Positions 1 to 8,361 are shown, numbered from the stretch's first letter. The stretch is 23,217 nucleotides of DNA from UMGS1781 sp045628105 (GCA_045628105.1 JAZQOX010000027.1:1-23217), one strand, 5' to 3'. Numbers and translations are program-made. The notes: generated by a model from the sequence alone, not told the origin.

Positions 1-1292
1 TCTAGAACATTCTTTGGTTCATTATTAATTTCAATCTCAATAGTATATTTAAAGTTATTACTATTAGCTGGTTGTGTATTGTATACAAAACTATCTAATC
101 CTATATATGAATTTGTATTTTCATCAAATATTTCTTTTTTCATGTAATCTTTATACCAATCGTTAAGTCCTTCAATCGGATTATCGCCATACCCATATTT
201 TTCAGAATCATGCAGTGCTGGAATTTCATATCCATATTCTTTATCATTTCTTTCTAATGTGTGTAAGAACTCATGAAGATATACTTCCTCTGGTGCCTGG
301 TTTGTTATTCCAAATTTGTACACATAAGAATTTCCATTTTTATTAATTCTTATAATGGAATAGCCTATACCATACATATCCATACCACCAAGACCTATCC
401 AGTTTTCTTTTATAGGTATTGAGATATTTCCTGCATCATTCTCCATTCTGCAAACTAAAAAAATGTGATCTAAATTCTTTTCTCTTGCAGTATCATAAAT
501 AAATTTTTTCGTATCTTCATAGTCAAAATAATACCCGTGTTCATCAGAATATGATATTCTAGTTAATGGTTCATTTATTTCAAATATTTCATAATCTACT
601 GTCATTTGTTTGTTAGAAAATTTATAACAATCAGCAGCAAATCTTTCCATATTTAGCTTTGCATTATCTATATCTGCTGAATTTACTTTTAAGTTGTACT
701 GTTTACCATTAATATTCACATTGACTTCTTTAGCGATAAAACAACCAACATGCCATACATTGTCTTCTCTTTTTATTCCTTTTTCTAGTTTGAAATCTGA
801 AAACCATGCTGTACCTTTGCAGTCCGTTGCGTTTCCACCAATTCTAAAGCTTAAAACAACTTTATCTCTGTTTTTTGAATTAAACTCATATTCCATTTTC
901 TGCCAGTCATTTGTACCTGCAATTGGATTTGAGTATTCTGTTGTTTCCATTAGGCCTATAGTTACTCCACCATCCTTAGAATTATCTTTAAGCACAACAT
1001 CATCTGTTTTTACCATGCATGAAATTCTATATGGTGTATTAGGTTCAACTTCAATTTCTTTTATAATTGCAGAATCATTAAATTCTGTGTTTTCAATTTT
1101 ATAGCTTGATACACCTGAATACTTTTCAGATGTATCTCTTGTAAATACAACCTTGTCCTGTATAGTTGTTGCTCTTGTAAAATCATTAAAGTTGTTTTTC
1201 TGGTAATATCCAAAAATTTTTATAAGTATTATTAATAATACTGCAGTGGTAATTATTGATAATATACTTATCTTCCCTTTTTGACTTTTCAT
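1..1292 (-). CDS. Membrane-anchored zinc metalloprotease with jelly-roll-like domain (C-terminus beyond window)
   Basis: The frame stays open from an ATG at 1292, preceded by GGAGG, to the left edge, so about 430 residues are visible and the C-terminus is missing. Residues 1-8 are basic, 10-28 form a membrane or signal anchor, and roughly 40-172 look like a beta-rich carbohydrate-binding or jelly-roll domain with many Asn, Thr and Gly residues and the closing pattern TAWFSDFKLEKG. A second part ends in the zincin motif HEFLH (residues 340-344, encoded at 261-275), followed by Glu/Tyr-rich sequence and a His at about 361 that could be the third zinc ligand. By family knowledge HExxH proteins are zinc peptidases. 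The substrate cannot be told, but the anchor places the catalytic part outside the membrane. The start lies 27 bases after the gltX stop with no terminator seen, so it is probably co-transcribed with gltX. A non-proteolytic zincin-like role is possible. Confidence 0.8.
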   Translation of the reverse strand, partial: MKSQKGKISILSIITTAVLLIILIKIFGYYQKNNFNDFTRATTIQDKVVFTRDTSEKYSGVSSYKIENTEFNDSAIIKEIEVEPNTPYRISCMVKTDDVVLKDNSKDGGVTIGLMETTEYSNPIAGTNDWQKMEYEFNSKNRDKVVLSFRIGGNATDCKGTAWFSDFKLEKGIKREDNVWHVGCFIAKEVNVNINGKQYNLKVNSADIDNAKLNMERFAADCYKFSNKQMTVDYEIFEINEPLTRISYSDEHGYYFDYEDTKKFIYDTAREKNLDHIFLVCRMENDAGNISIPIKENWIGLGGMDMYGIGYSIIRINKNGNSYVYKFGITNQAPEEVYLHEFLHTLERNDKEYGYEIPALHDSEKYGYGDNPIEGLNDWYKDYMKKEIFDENTNSYIGLDSFVYNTQPANSNNFKYTIEIEINNEPKNVL

Positions 1293-1319
1293 TTGATTTC
1301 CTCCATTTTATTAGAGTTT

Positions 1320-2969
1320 TTATTTAAGCATTTTATTTATTCTTCTTACTATTGTATCTTTTCCAAGTATTTGCATAATTTCATATAAATCTGGTGTATT
1401 ACATCTACCTGTAAGTGTTACTCTTAAAACTGTACTTATATCTCCAATATGTCCTTTGAAGTTATCAGGATTTTGTTTGTATTCCTTTACTTCTCTTGCA
1501 TATCCCTTTTCCTCAGCCAAATCTTTCATTTTGTCAAACCATGTTTGTTTGTCATCATTTATGTCAAAATGGTTGTTTATATATGATTCCAATATTTCTT
1601 TGATTTCATTTTTATCTGTAATCTTTTGGAATTCAAATTCAGAATTTTTATCAAATATATCATTGTACATATATTCAATTGATTTCTTTACTTCTGACCA
1701 TTTTGAAATATCTTTTCTTGGTTTTACATTTTCTCTTTCAATATTTAATATTCTCAATGCATATTCTTTATTATCTGTAAGCATTTTTTCAAGTTCTTTA
1801 TCATATCTTTCTGCCCAATTTAATGTTTCATTATATATTTTTTCTGCAGAGAATTTTGATATTGTATTTTTTGAAACATCTAGTAATTTAACCATATCAA
1901 ATACCGCACCGCTTACACTCATTTTGTTTAATTCTAGGTTAAAATCTTTTATGTCGGCATCTTTGTTTGCTCTTCTCCATGGCTCAAAGTTAGAATTTGC
2001 TATATTAAGCAAGTATTCAACAACCGCTTCTTGTGGAATTCCCTCTTCATGATAATAACTTACTGCTGCTTCTGGATCTTTTCTTTTACTAATTTTTCTC
2101 TTATTTCCATTTTCATCTTTCATTATTGTTGCAGTATGTGCATATTTAGGGGCCTTAAATCCCAATGCTTTAAATAGTTCAAGGTGTAAAGGAATTGATG
2201 ATACCCATTCATCTCCACGTATTACATGTGTTACTCTCATTAAATGGTCGTCAACCGCATGGGCGAAATGATATGTTGGTAATCCGTCGGCTTTAATAAT
2301 AACAATGTCTTGATCGTTTTCAGGAAAATCAATATTTCCTTTTATTATATCTTTATGTTTAATCTTTCTATCTTCTCTTCCTTGTGATTTAAATCTAACA
2401 ATATATTTTTCACCATTTTTTATTTTTTCAGCAGCTTCATTTATTGGTAGATTTCTATATTTAGCCCATATTCCATAATATCCTGGTCTAATTTTTGCAG
2501 CTTCTTGCTTTTCTCTTATTGCATCTAATTCTTCTGGTGTGCAGAAGCATGGATATGCAAGTCCTCTTTTTATTAAAGATTTTGCATAAGCTTGATAAAT
2601 ATCTTTTCTTAAACTTTGCTTGTATGGTCCATAATTTCCTTTTTCTTCTACTTCCCCAATCATTCCTTCATCAGGATTAATTCCAAAATCTTTTAGGCTA
2701 CTTACAATTTGTTCAGTTCCATTATCAATTTCTCTTTTTTGATCGGTATCTTCTATTCTTAATATAAATACACCTTGTGATTGCTGTGCAAGTTTTCTAT
2801 CTACAATTGCTCCAAATAAACCACCAATCTGTACAGATCCTGTAGGACTTGGGGCAAAACGTGTTACCACTGCTCCTTCAGGTAAGTTTCTTTCAGGATA
2901 TTTTTCTTCATAATATTCTATTTCCTTTGCATCAGGAAATATTAAATCTGCTAATTCATTATAATCCAT
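1320..2969 (-). CDS. gltX: Glutamyl-tRNA synthetase
   Basis: Class I aminoacyl-tRNA synthetase that charges tRNA(Glu) with glutamate in the cytoplasm. The 549-residue protein has the APSPTG signature at residues 39-44, immediately followed by VQIGG in place of the HIGH motif, a Cys-x-Cys at 141-143, the RGDEW block near 251-255, and KISKRK at about 292-297 as the KMSKS loop. The helical anticodon-binding half follows. At 549 residues it is longer than the usual 465-500 residue bacterial enzyme, which fits the long form I associate with Clostridia. The ATG at 2969 overlaps the end of the upstream kinase gene by 11 bases, so translation is probably coupled. It belongs to an operon with the kinase and a small membrane protein upstream and the metalloprotease downstream. 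Confidence 0.97.
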   Translation of the reverse strand: MDYNELADLIFPDAKEIEYYEEKYPERNLPEGAVVTRFAPSPTGSVQIGGLFGAIVDRKLAQQSQGVFILRIEDTDQKREIDNGTEQIVSSLKDFGINPDEGMIGEVEEKGNYGPYKQSLRKDIYQAYAKSLIKRGLAYPCFCTPEELDAIREKQEAAKIRPGYYGIWAKYRNLPINEAAEKIKNGEKYIVRFKSQGREDRKIKHKDIIKGNIDFPENDQDIVIIKADGLPTYHFAHAVDDHLMRVTHVIRGDEWVSSIPLHLELFKALGFKAPKYAHTATIMKDENGNKRKISKRKDPEAAVSYYHEEGIPQEAVVEYLLNIANSNFEPWRRANKDADIKDFNLELNKMSVSGAVFDMVKLLDVSKNTISKFSAEKIYNETLNWAERYDKELEKMLTDNKEYALRILNIERENVKPRKDISKWSEVKKSIEYMYNDIFDKNSEFEFQKITDKNEIKEILESYINNHFDINDDKQTWFDKMKDLAEEKGYAREVKEYKQNPDNFKGHIGDISTVLRVTLTGRCNTPDLYEIMQILGKDTIVRRINKMLK

Positions 2970-4047
2970 ATTGATTAATCATTCCTTTCATTTTTTCTTC
3001 ATTTTCTTCCATTTGTCTTAATATTTCAGCTTGTGCTTTTAATCTAATTAAATTGTGATCTGGTTTACTTACAGCAAAATATGTATCCCCGTTTAAATAG
3101 TCAGCTAAAAATCTAATTGAATTTTCATATGTCATCATCCATGCTCCAAGTGGTAATAATTCAAGCTCTTCTTTTGTAATTGTATCTTTTATTTTTGATA
3201 AAAATCCTTTTGTAAAAGCTTCAAATCGTTTCATATCTACATATATTTTGCTTAAATCTTCTTCATCTTCTGCAGCAACTGTAACACCTGTTCTTATTCC
3301 TTCTCCAAAGTCATATACTATTGATCCAGGCATTATTGTATCTAAATCTATTAAACATTTGTATTTATTTGAATCTTTATCAAATAAAATATTGCTTAAT
3401 TTTGTATCATTGTGTGTTACTCTTAATGGTATAATATTTTTTTCTAACCTACTTGTAATTGCATCTGTTTTTGCAATTCTTTCAGGAGCAGTTAAAAAAT
3501 CTATATATTCTTTTGCTTTTTCAAATCTTTCTTTTCTTACTGTTTTATTTTCTTCACTATTCATAGCAGTTTTAAGTTGGTTAACTCTGTTTGGTGTGTA
3601 GTGAAATTTTTCTATTATTTCATATAGTTTTGAAGCATCAAATCCGTCTAGCTCTTTTTGAAAATCACCAACAGCTTTTCCAGCTTCCTCTAGTATTTCC
3701 ATACTATCTGTTGAAATATATGATGTTGTGTTTTCAATAAATTCTTGCATTCTCCAGTTGTTGTTATAAATATAGTTATGATTATCACCTTTAAGTTTAA
3801 TAAATGTTAATGTTTGACTATTTCCTTTGTTTTTTATAAATTCTGTAACTTCTTCAATATTTTTCATTAATTCCTTAATATTAGGGAATACATCTGTATT
3901 TACATATTGTAATATATACTTCTTTCCTGTATTGTATTTTACTGCATATGTTTTGTTTATATGTCCACTCTCAATAATTGTAATTTTTTCTGGTTCTCCA
4001 TCAATTTGAAATTGTTTCGCTATGTTAATTAATTCTTCATTTTTCAT
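2959..4047 (-). CDS. nahK: N-acetylhexosamine 1-kinase-like protein (aminoglycoside phosphotransferase fold)
   Basis: The 362-residue protein has a protein-kinase-like (APH) fold. It matches the bifidobacterial N-acetylhexosamine 1-kinase in length and in order of motifs: GHINKTY near the start (residues 28-34), YILQYVNTDVFP at 44-55, the catalytic loop RVTHNDTKLSNILFD at 209-223, then LIDLDTIMPGS and YDFGEGIR at about 232-252. NahK phosphorylates GlcNAc or GalNAc at C1 in salvage of mucin and milk-oligosaccharide sugars. Substrate specificity here is inferred from remembered sequence resemblance, and a choline- or homoserine-kinase-like role cannot be excluded. The start ATG is preceded by GAGGAGG. 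It overlaps gltX, and no sugar phosphorylase or nucleotidyltransferase is next to it, so the pathway context is missing. Confidence 0.78.
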   Translation of the reverse strand: MKNEELINIAKQFQIDGEPEKITIIESGHINKTYAVKYNTGKKYILQYVNTDVFPNIKELMKNIEEVTEFIKNKGNSQTLTFIKLKGDNHNYIYNNNWRMQEFIENTTSYISTDSMEILEEAGKAVGDFQKELDGFDASKLYEIIEKFHYTPNRVNQLKTAMNSEENKTVRKERFEKAKEYIDFLTAPERIAKTDAITSRLEKNIIPLRVTHNDTKLSNILFDKDSNKYKCLIDLDTIMPGSIVYDFGEGIRTGVTVAAEDEEDLSKIYVDMKRFEAFTKGFLSKIKDTITKEELELLPLGAWMMTYENSIRFLADYLNGDTYFAVSKPDHNLIRLKAQAEILRQMEENEEKMKGMINQYGL

Positions 4048-4065
4048 AAAAACCTCCTCTTTAGG

Positions 4066-4245
4066 TTATATTAATATTAATAATCCTCCAACAATTGATA
4101 GTATAAATCCCAAAATTTTTGCAATAAGAGTAGCACTATTTTGGTCACTACTTCCAAATGTTTTTTTAATTATAGATCTTGCATCATATATTAATATTAT
4201 TCCTATCATTGTTAAAATAGTTCCTATAATTGCTTTAATTTCCAT
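4066..4245 (-). CDS. Small two-helix membrane protein
   Basis: A 59-residue hydrophobic protein starting with MEIKAIIGTIL. I chose the internal ATG at 4245 rather than a longer frame because AGGAG lies just upstream and the promoter at 4277-4305 would cut through the longer version. It has two membrane segments (about residues 3-20 and 40-58) joined by a loop containing KKTFGSSDQNSAT. I do not recognise a named family; short two-helix proteins with a central charged loop are common in Clostridia and often unannotated. It is the first gene of the operon leading to the N-acetylhexosamine kinase-like gene, with 18 bases between them. Function unknown. Confidence 0.72.
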   Translation of the reverse strand: MEIKAIIGTILTMIGIILIYDARSIIKKTFGSSDQNSATLIAKILGFILSIVGGLLILI

Positions 4246-4276
4246 ATATTTTGCTCCTTTTAATTTCGACCTAGTG

Positions 4277-4305
4277 ATTATATCATATTTTACATTATTT
4301 AACAA
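4277..4305 (-). promoter_or_regulatory. Sigma-A promoter of the nahK-gltX operon
   Basis: On the minus strand, TTGTTA (4300-4305), 17 bases, then TATAAT (4277-4282) with TG one base upstream of it (extended -10). It lies about 30 bases upstream of the start chosen for the small membrane protein gene. Confidence 0.75.
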
Positions 4306-4323
4306 TATTTTTAGTAATTTTAA

Positions 4324-4352
4324 TTGCAATCAGTATTTTCCTATGATATAAT
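4324..4352 (+). promoter_or_regulatory. Sigma-A promoter of the 4387 gene
   Basis: TTGCAA (4324-4329), 17 bases, TATAAT (4347-4352), with an extended-10 TGA immediately before it. AAGGTGG at 4371-4377 is the ribosome binding site for the ATG at 4387. It is divergent to the promoter at 4277-4305, and the two -35 boxes are 18 bases apart. Confidence 0.8.
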
Positions 4353-4386
4353 GCATGTGAATTTATTGTAAAGGTGGTTTAAAAAT

Positions 4387-5883
4387 ATGATAAATTTTTT
4401 AGAATTAAAAAAAGCAGAAGATAAAATTGCGTTTCTTGAAAACGAATCAAATAATTTAAGTCAATATATTGCTACACAAACAAATTACAAAAATTCCCTA
4501 GCAAGTTGTGCAAAGTTTAATTCTACTGCAAAAAAGCCAATTCTTGCTGATGAAATTAGCGAATCTACTGAACTTGTTGCATCTAATATTAAAAACTTAG
4601 AACTACTTCAAAAAGCATTAAAGAAAATACAAAAAAAAGAAGTAATTGATGCAGTAAGCGTTAAATCATATAATCAACTTTACCTAGATGTTGAATTAAA
4701 TATAACAGAAACATCAGAAACTGTTGAAAAATTAATAAATGAATTTGATGATAAAAAAGTTAATTCTGTTAAAACAATAGATGCAATTGAAAAAGATAGT
4801 GAAAAAAATATTACTTGCTTTTTTCCAAAATCAAATTCAGATGTTTTTGCTATATCAACTATTTATAAAAAGTTTTTAATTTATATAAAAGAAAACCGTA
4901 CTGTTAGAGTTTCTATTGACGAGGAAGATTTTGACATTTCTATCAAAACGCCAAATGTTCAAATTTCAAATGATACCTATTCTGTCTTAATTTCAAGAAA
5001 ATCTAATGGATACGAGATTATTACAAACTTAAATGTTGAACTTACAAGTCAGTTTACTATACCAAGAATTTGTAAAGATCATGATTTCTTAAAATTCAAT
5101 TTAAGTGAATTTGATTTTACTCTTTCAATTGACAACGATATGTTATCTTTTGCCGATACAGATGAAACTACTAAAATAAAAACTCAAGCAATTGATAAAG
5201 ATTCTAAAATTGCTACAACAATTAATGAAACAATGCAAAATGCTAAAAATTCAAATATTACTCCTCAAGATTATTCAACTGCATTAAATACGGTTGTTCC
5301 TATGCCTACAGAACCTGTAAAACCTGCTCAAGTTGCTAAAATTTATGAACCTGTTACAGATATTCCGGCAAGTAATATATCAAATAAAGAGAAAATTGCA
5401 GAACCTATTGAAAGTAAACAAACTAAACCAGCTAATATCGTTACTGAACAGTCTGAACCTTCTCCTTCTGGTTTACAGGATAATAACACTTTATATATTT
5501 CAAGTGAAGCAAATAAAATTATATTACCATATAAAATAGCTGATCTAGAAAAGACATTACAAAAAAATCCCAAAAAATATTCATCCATTGATGAAGTAAT
5601 TGAAAAGGATTATACAATTGCAGCAGATCAGTTTAAAAATCCTGTAAGATCAAGATTTAAAGAAGCATACAAACTAATTAAGAAAAAAGAAAAAGGTTCT
5701 TTAAAAGAAGCTATAGATTTAGGAATTGAACTTATGTTTCAATCAAATTTAAATCCGGCTATTATAACTGCTTGCAAAAATTTAAGAGAACTTGATATTT
5801 ACCTAAATTGTTTAGATGAAAACGAACTAGATAAATTTAACTGTTTTGAAATTATTTATAAAGTTCCACCAACAGCAAAATAA
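4387..5883 (+). CDS. Unrecognised coiled-coil / linker / helical-domain protein
   Basis: A 498-residue protein with no signal peptide or membrane segment, so probably cytoplasmic. I do not recognise a family. Residues 1-130 are helical and probably coiled coil, rich in Lys, Glu, Asn and Leu. Residues about 135-255 alternate hydrophobic and polar residues in short stretches, suggesting a beta-rich domain. Residues about 258-375 form a low-complexity linker rich in Thr, Pro, Lys and Asn (for example MPTEPVKPAQ). Residues about 378-498 make a compact helical domain starting ILPYKIADLEKTLQK. It has its own promoter and ribosome binding site and ends in a shared bidirectional terminator facing the signal-peptidase locus. 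A scaffold or adaptor role would fit the architecture, but that is only an impression, and a link to the neighbouring locus is not shown. Confidence 0.85.
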   Translation: MINFLELKKAEDKIAFLENESNNLSQYIATQTNYKNSLASCAKFNSTAKKPILADEISESTELVASNIKNLELLQKALKKIQKKEVIDAVSVKSYNQLYLDVELNITETSETVEKLINEFDDKKVNSVKTIDAIEKDSEKNITCFFPKSNSDVFAISTIYKKFLIYIKENRTVRVSIDEEDFDISIKTPNVQISNDTYSVLISRKSNGYEIITNLNVELTSQFTIPRICKDHDFLKFNLSEFDFTLSIDNDMLSFADTDETTKIKTQAIDKDSKIATTINETMQNAKNSNITPQDYSTALNTVVPMPTEPVKPAQVAKIYEPVTDIPASNISNKEKIAEPIESKQTKPANIVTEQSEPSPSGLQDNNTLYISSEANKIILPYKIADLEKTLQKNPKKYSSIDEVIEKDYTIAADQFKNPVRSRFKEAYKLIKKKEKGSLKEAIDLGIELMFQSNLNPAIITACKNLRELDIYLNCLDENELDKFNCFEIIYKVPPTAK

Positions 5884-5916
5884 AAATAATGGTCACAAAT
5901 ATGTGGCCATTATTTT
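5883..5916. terminator. Bidirectional intrinsic terminator
   Basis: The arms at 5883-5896 and 5903-5916 pair over 14 bp with one G-T wobble (AATGGTCAC against GTGGCCATT) around a six-base loop, with A-rich sequence on the left and T-rich on the right. It serves the convergent genes ending at 5883 (plus) and 5910 (minus). The minus-strand stop codon lies inside the right arm. Confidence 0.85.
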
Positions 5917-6509
5917 TTATTATTTTTTTCATATTCTATTCTTTCAAAATGTCTTCTTATTCGTTTTTTATTCATTCTTCTTTCGTGTAAGTATGCTGTA
6001 AATAAAATTATTAGTATTAATAAAAATAAATCTGTTCTTTTTAAAAGTAACATTATTTTACCAATTTTAGATATTTTAAAAATATATTTACCTTTTATTT
6101 TGTCAAACGTAATGTAAGTTTCATCTTCTACCTTGTTCGAATCACCTTTTGTTATGAACCTTCTTTCGTTATTAATGTAATCTATTTTAACAATCCTGTG
6201 TGTAATTATTTCACCATTACATTCAAAAGTAATAATATCTTGTTTTTTTATTTCATTTTCTTCACATTTTTTTATAAATATAAGATCATTAACTTGTATT
6301 GTAGGGTTCATACTGTTTGAAATAATAGTGTATTGTTGTATTCCAAAAAAGCTAAATTCCGCATCTGGTTCAAAAATGGTTTGTATAATAAAAAATAAGT
6401 AGGAAAAAACTATTGGTACAATACATATATATATTATACTTAATAATATTTTTTCCTTTTTATTTTTATTTATTATTCTTTTTTGTATTTCTCTGTTTTC
6501 GTATCTCAT
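5910..6509 (-). CDS. SipW-type signal peptidase I (first of three)
   Basis: A 199-residue membrane peptidase of family S26B, the SipW/ER type that uses a Ser/His pair instead of Ser/Lys. Membrane segments lie at about residues 21-46 and 159-174. The catalytic Ser66 sits in SNSMNPT, His104 in ITHRI, and the conserved Asp block is TKGDSNKVEDE (120-130). It should cut signal peptides of secreted proteins at the outer face of the membrane. The likely clients are the TasA-like proteins of this locus, which is inference from context. A TTG nine bases further upstream is in frame, but AAAAGG lies nine bases before the ATG at 6509, so I prefer the ATG. The C-terminal tail is unusually basic. It is last in its transcription unit and follows the coiled-coil gene by 13 bases. 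Confidence 0.87.
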   Translation of the reverse strand: MRYENREIQKRIINKNKKEKILLSIIYICIVPIVFSYLFFIIQTIFEPDAEFSFFGIQQYTIISNSMNPTIQVNDLIFIKKCEENEIKKQDIITFECNGEIITHRIVKIDYINNERRFITKGDSNKVEDETYITFDKIKGKYIFKISKIGKIMLLLKRTDLFLLILIILFTAYLHERRMNKKRIRRHFERIEYEKNNKK

Positions 6510-6522
6510 ACTTAACAACCTT

Positions 6523-8124
6523 TTATTTGTTATTAATTAATTTTTCTGATTTTAGAACAAATTTAATATCGTCTAGTTTTAAATTACTTTTTGATAAGTA
6601 ATACGCGTTTGTTAATAAATTAACTTTTTGTATTAAGTTTGGTAATAATTGTTCATCAAGGTCATCTTTCGTAATATTTAAACTTGACAACATATATTTG
6701 TCTTTTATAAATAGTGTAAGATTTTTTTCAGTTCCAACTGTAATATTGTTTGTAATTGTAATATAAGGAAATTCAATTAATTCTCTTATTTTCTTTACTT
6801 CTACATCAATGTCTTTTGGTTCAATATCAGGATATTTTTCAATAATAACTTCTACTAAAAAGCTATAAAATGCGCTCATTAATGCCATAGCATCATATAG
6901 TGTAGAAAAATCATTTAGCTTACATGATATTGCTTCTCTTACCTTATATTCTGGTAATTTTCTATACATTTCTTTAATTTCAAGTATTTTGCTATTAACA
7001 TCTAAATTAATTTTTTCTAAAAGTTCAACATTCTTCTTTTTGAATAATCTTGATTCTCTACGTTTCTTTACCTTTTGATACTTTTCATTTGCTGCAATAA
7101 TTTTCTTTTCTTCTTTAGCAATTTTCTTTAATTGGCTTTCATATTCATTTTTATGTTGATTTTTTTCTTTGTACATTTTTTCAGCTTTATCTGCCACGAA
7201 TTGAAATTCCAAATAATTTTTGTATTCATACAACGATTTAGAAAGCTTTACAATACTTTGATTTATTGTTTCAAATTCTTCTTCAGTATACTCTTTGTTT
7301 GGTTCAATTAAAATTTTTGAATATTGGGTATCAACTTGTTTTTCTTCAAAATCTTTAGTGTCTAATTCACGATTTAAAAACTTTTCCAAAATAGTTTTGC
7401 TATCTTTGTTTACTGCTTCAATGTATTCTCTTTGTAAATCCATATACGCTTTTAATAGTTCATCTTCAGTCATTTTTAAATTCTTTAATAAACTTTCCTT
7501 TTTTGCTTGGAAATATTTATCTATTATTTTTTTCTTTTTTATATAAATGTAATTAATGTTCATTTCTATGTGAATTATAACATCTGAACATTTCCAATAA
7601 ATCTCCTCAAATGAATCTTTAATTCTCTGAGAATTTACATCTCCTCTATTCATTTCTTCAAAGAAAACTGTCATATATTCATTTGCTGCCTGACTATATA
7701 CAAAATCTTGTGGTGTAATAACAACGCCAACACGTTCAAATCGTTTAATACATTGCTTGATATTTGTATTTATCTCTTCTAAATTGTTTTTATAAAATCT
7801 TCTTAAAACAAATAAATTTTCATCCAATTTCATTTTTTCATATGATGTATTGTACTTATTTATTAATGTAATAATGTCCTTGAATTTTTCAAGTCTCAAT
7901 GATATTTTTTCAATTTCAGGGTCGTCTGCTACAAGTTGAATTTTTTTTGAACGTCTTTTAATTTCATTTGTAATATTTCTTTGAATATCTGAGTATTCGT
8001 TTCTTAACTCAAGTAATTTATCAACATAGATTTTCTTATTTTTCTTATTGTTTCTAGGTAATACAGATATAACTTCCTTGTCAATGTTTATTTTATTATC
8101 AAATTTTTCTATAATATTTTCCAT
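6523..8124 (-). CDS. Cytoplasmic coiled-coil protein of the SipW/TasA/AAA+ locus
   Basis: A 533-residue, Lys/Glu-rich protein without signal peptide or membrane segment. Long helical stretches, probably coiled coil, cover about residues 15-260 and 290-400, with a strongly basic patch near 345-365 (KKRRESRLFKKKN). A less charged C-terminal domain (about 405-533) includes the pattern FPYITITNNITVGTEKN and closes with helices. I do not recognise a family. GAGAGGAAAAG lies upstream of the ATG, and the preceding 41-residue gene ends 17 bases before it. Its place between the likely major secreted subunit and a signal peptidase suggests a cytoplasmic accessory or scaffold of the same system. Interaction with the AAA+ ATPase of the other unit is an untested possibility. 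Confidence 0.85.
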   Translation of the reverse strand: MENIIEKFDNKINIDKEVISVLPRNNKKNKKIYVDKLLELRNEYSDIQRNITNEIKRRSKKIQLVADDPEIEKISLRLEKFKDIITLINKYNTSYEKMKLDENLFVLRRFYKNNLEEINTNIKQCIKRFERVGVVITPQDFVYSQAANEYMTVFFEEMNRGDVNSQRIKDSFEEIYWKCSDVIIHIEMNINYIYIKKKKIIDKYFQAKKESLLKNLKMTEDELLKAYMDLQREYIEAVNKDSKTILEKFLNRELDTKDFEEKQVDTQYSKILIEPNKEYTEEEFETINQSIVKLSKSLYEYKNYLEFQFVADKAEKMYKEKNQHKNEYESQLKKIAKEEKKIIAANEKYQKVKKRRESRLFKKKNVELLEKINLDVNSKILEIKEMYRKLPEYKVREAISCKLNDFSTLYDAMALMSAFYSFLVEVIIEKYPDIEPKDIDVEVKKIRELIEFPYITITNNITVGTEKNLTLFIKDKYMLSSLNITKDDLDEQLLPNLIQKVNLLTNAYYLSKSNLKLDDIKFVLKSEKLINNK

Positions 8125-8141
8125 AATTGAACTTTTCCTCT

Positions 8142-8267
8142 CTATTCTTCTTCTGTTTCTGTATTTTCCTTAATTTCTTTATCTAAAAAGCTTATAAAAC
8201 CTTGTATTTTTTCATTTAATGCTAATAATTCATCATACTGTAAACTACTTAATTTAATATTTTCCAT
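8142..8267 (-). CDS. 41-residue acidic small protein
   Basis: A short frame starting MENIKLSSLQYDELLALNEK and ending in an acidic tail (TETEEE). AAGGAGGA stands about ten bases upstream of the ATG at 8267, which is a strong ribosome binding site. The stop is 17 bases before the next gene of the unit. It is predicted to be all-helical and soluble. Its first four residues (MENI) equal those of the downstream coiled-coil protein, so a small partner or chaperone for that protein is conceivable. No family is recognised. The signal is the binding site and position, not homology. Confidence 0.62.
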   Translation of the reverse strand: MENIKLSSLQYDELLALNEKIQGFISFLDKEIKENTETEEE

Positions 8268-8300
8268 TATAAACTTGTCCTCCTTGGTCAATATTTATGC

Positions 8301-8334
8301 AATACTAGCGAGCATTTTCAGCTCGCTATGTATT
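8301..8334 (-). other. Strong hairpin after the major secreted-protein gene
   Basis: TAGCGAGC (8306-8313) pairs perfectly with GCTCGCTA (8321-8328) around a seven-base loop, extended by AATAC/GTATT with one bulged base. It is GC-rich against an AT-rich background. In the direction of transcription it is not followed by a T-run, so it is more likely a 3' stabiliser, processing site or partial attenuator than a full terminator, separating a highly expressed gene from the rest of the unit. Confidence 0.55.
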
Positions 8335-8361
8335 AATATACCTTTGAATTATTAACTAAAA

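Noticed and set aside
694..1104. 136-residue plus-strand frame
   Set aside because: It lies wholly inside the metalloprotease gene on the other strand, has no ribosome binding site and no recognisable features.
1456..2052. 198-residue plus-strand frame opposite gltX
   Set aside because: Antisense shadow of a confidently identified gene, with composition typical of the complement of AT-rich coding sequence.
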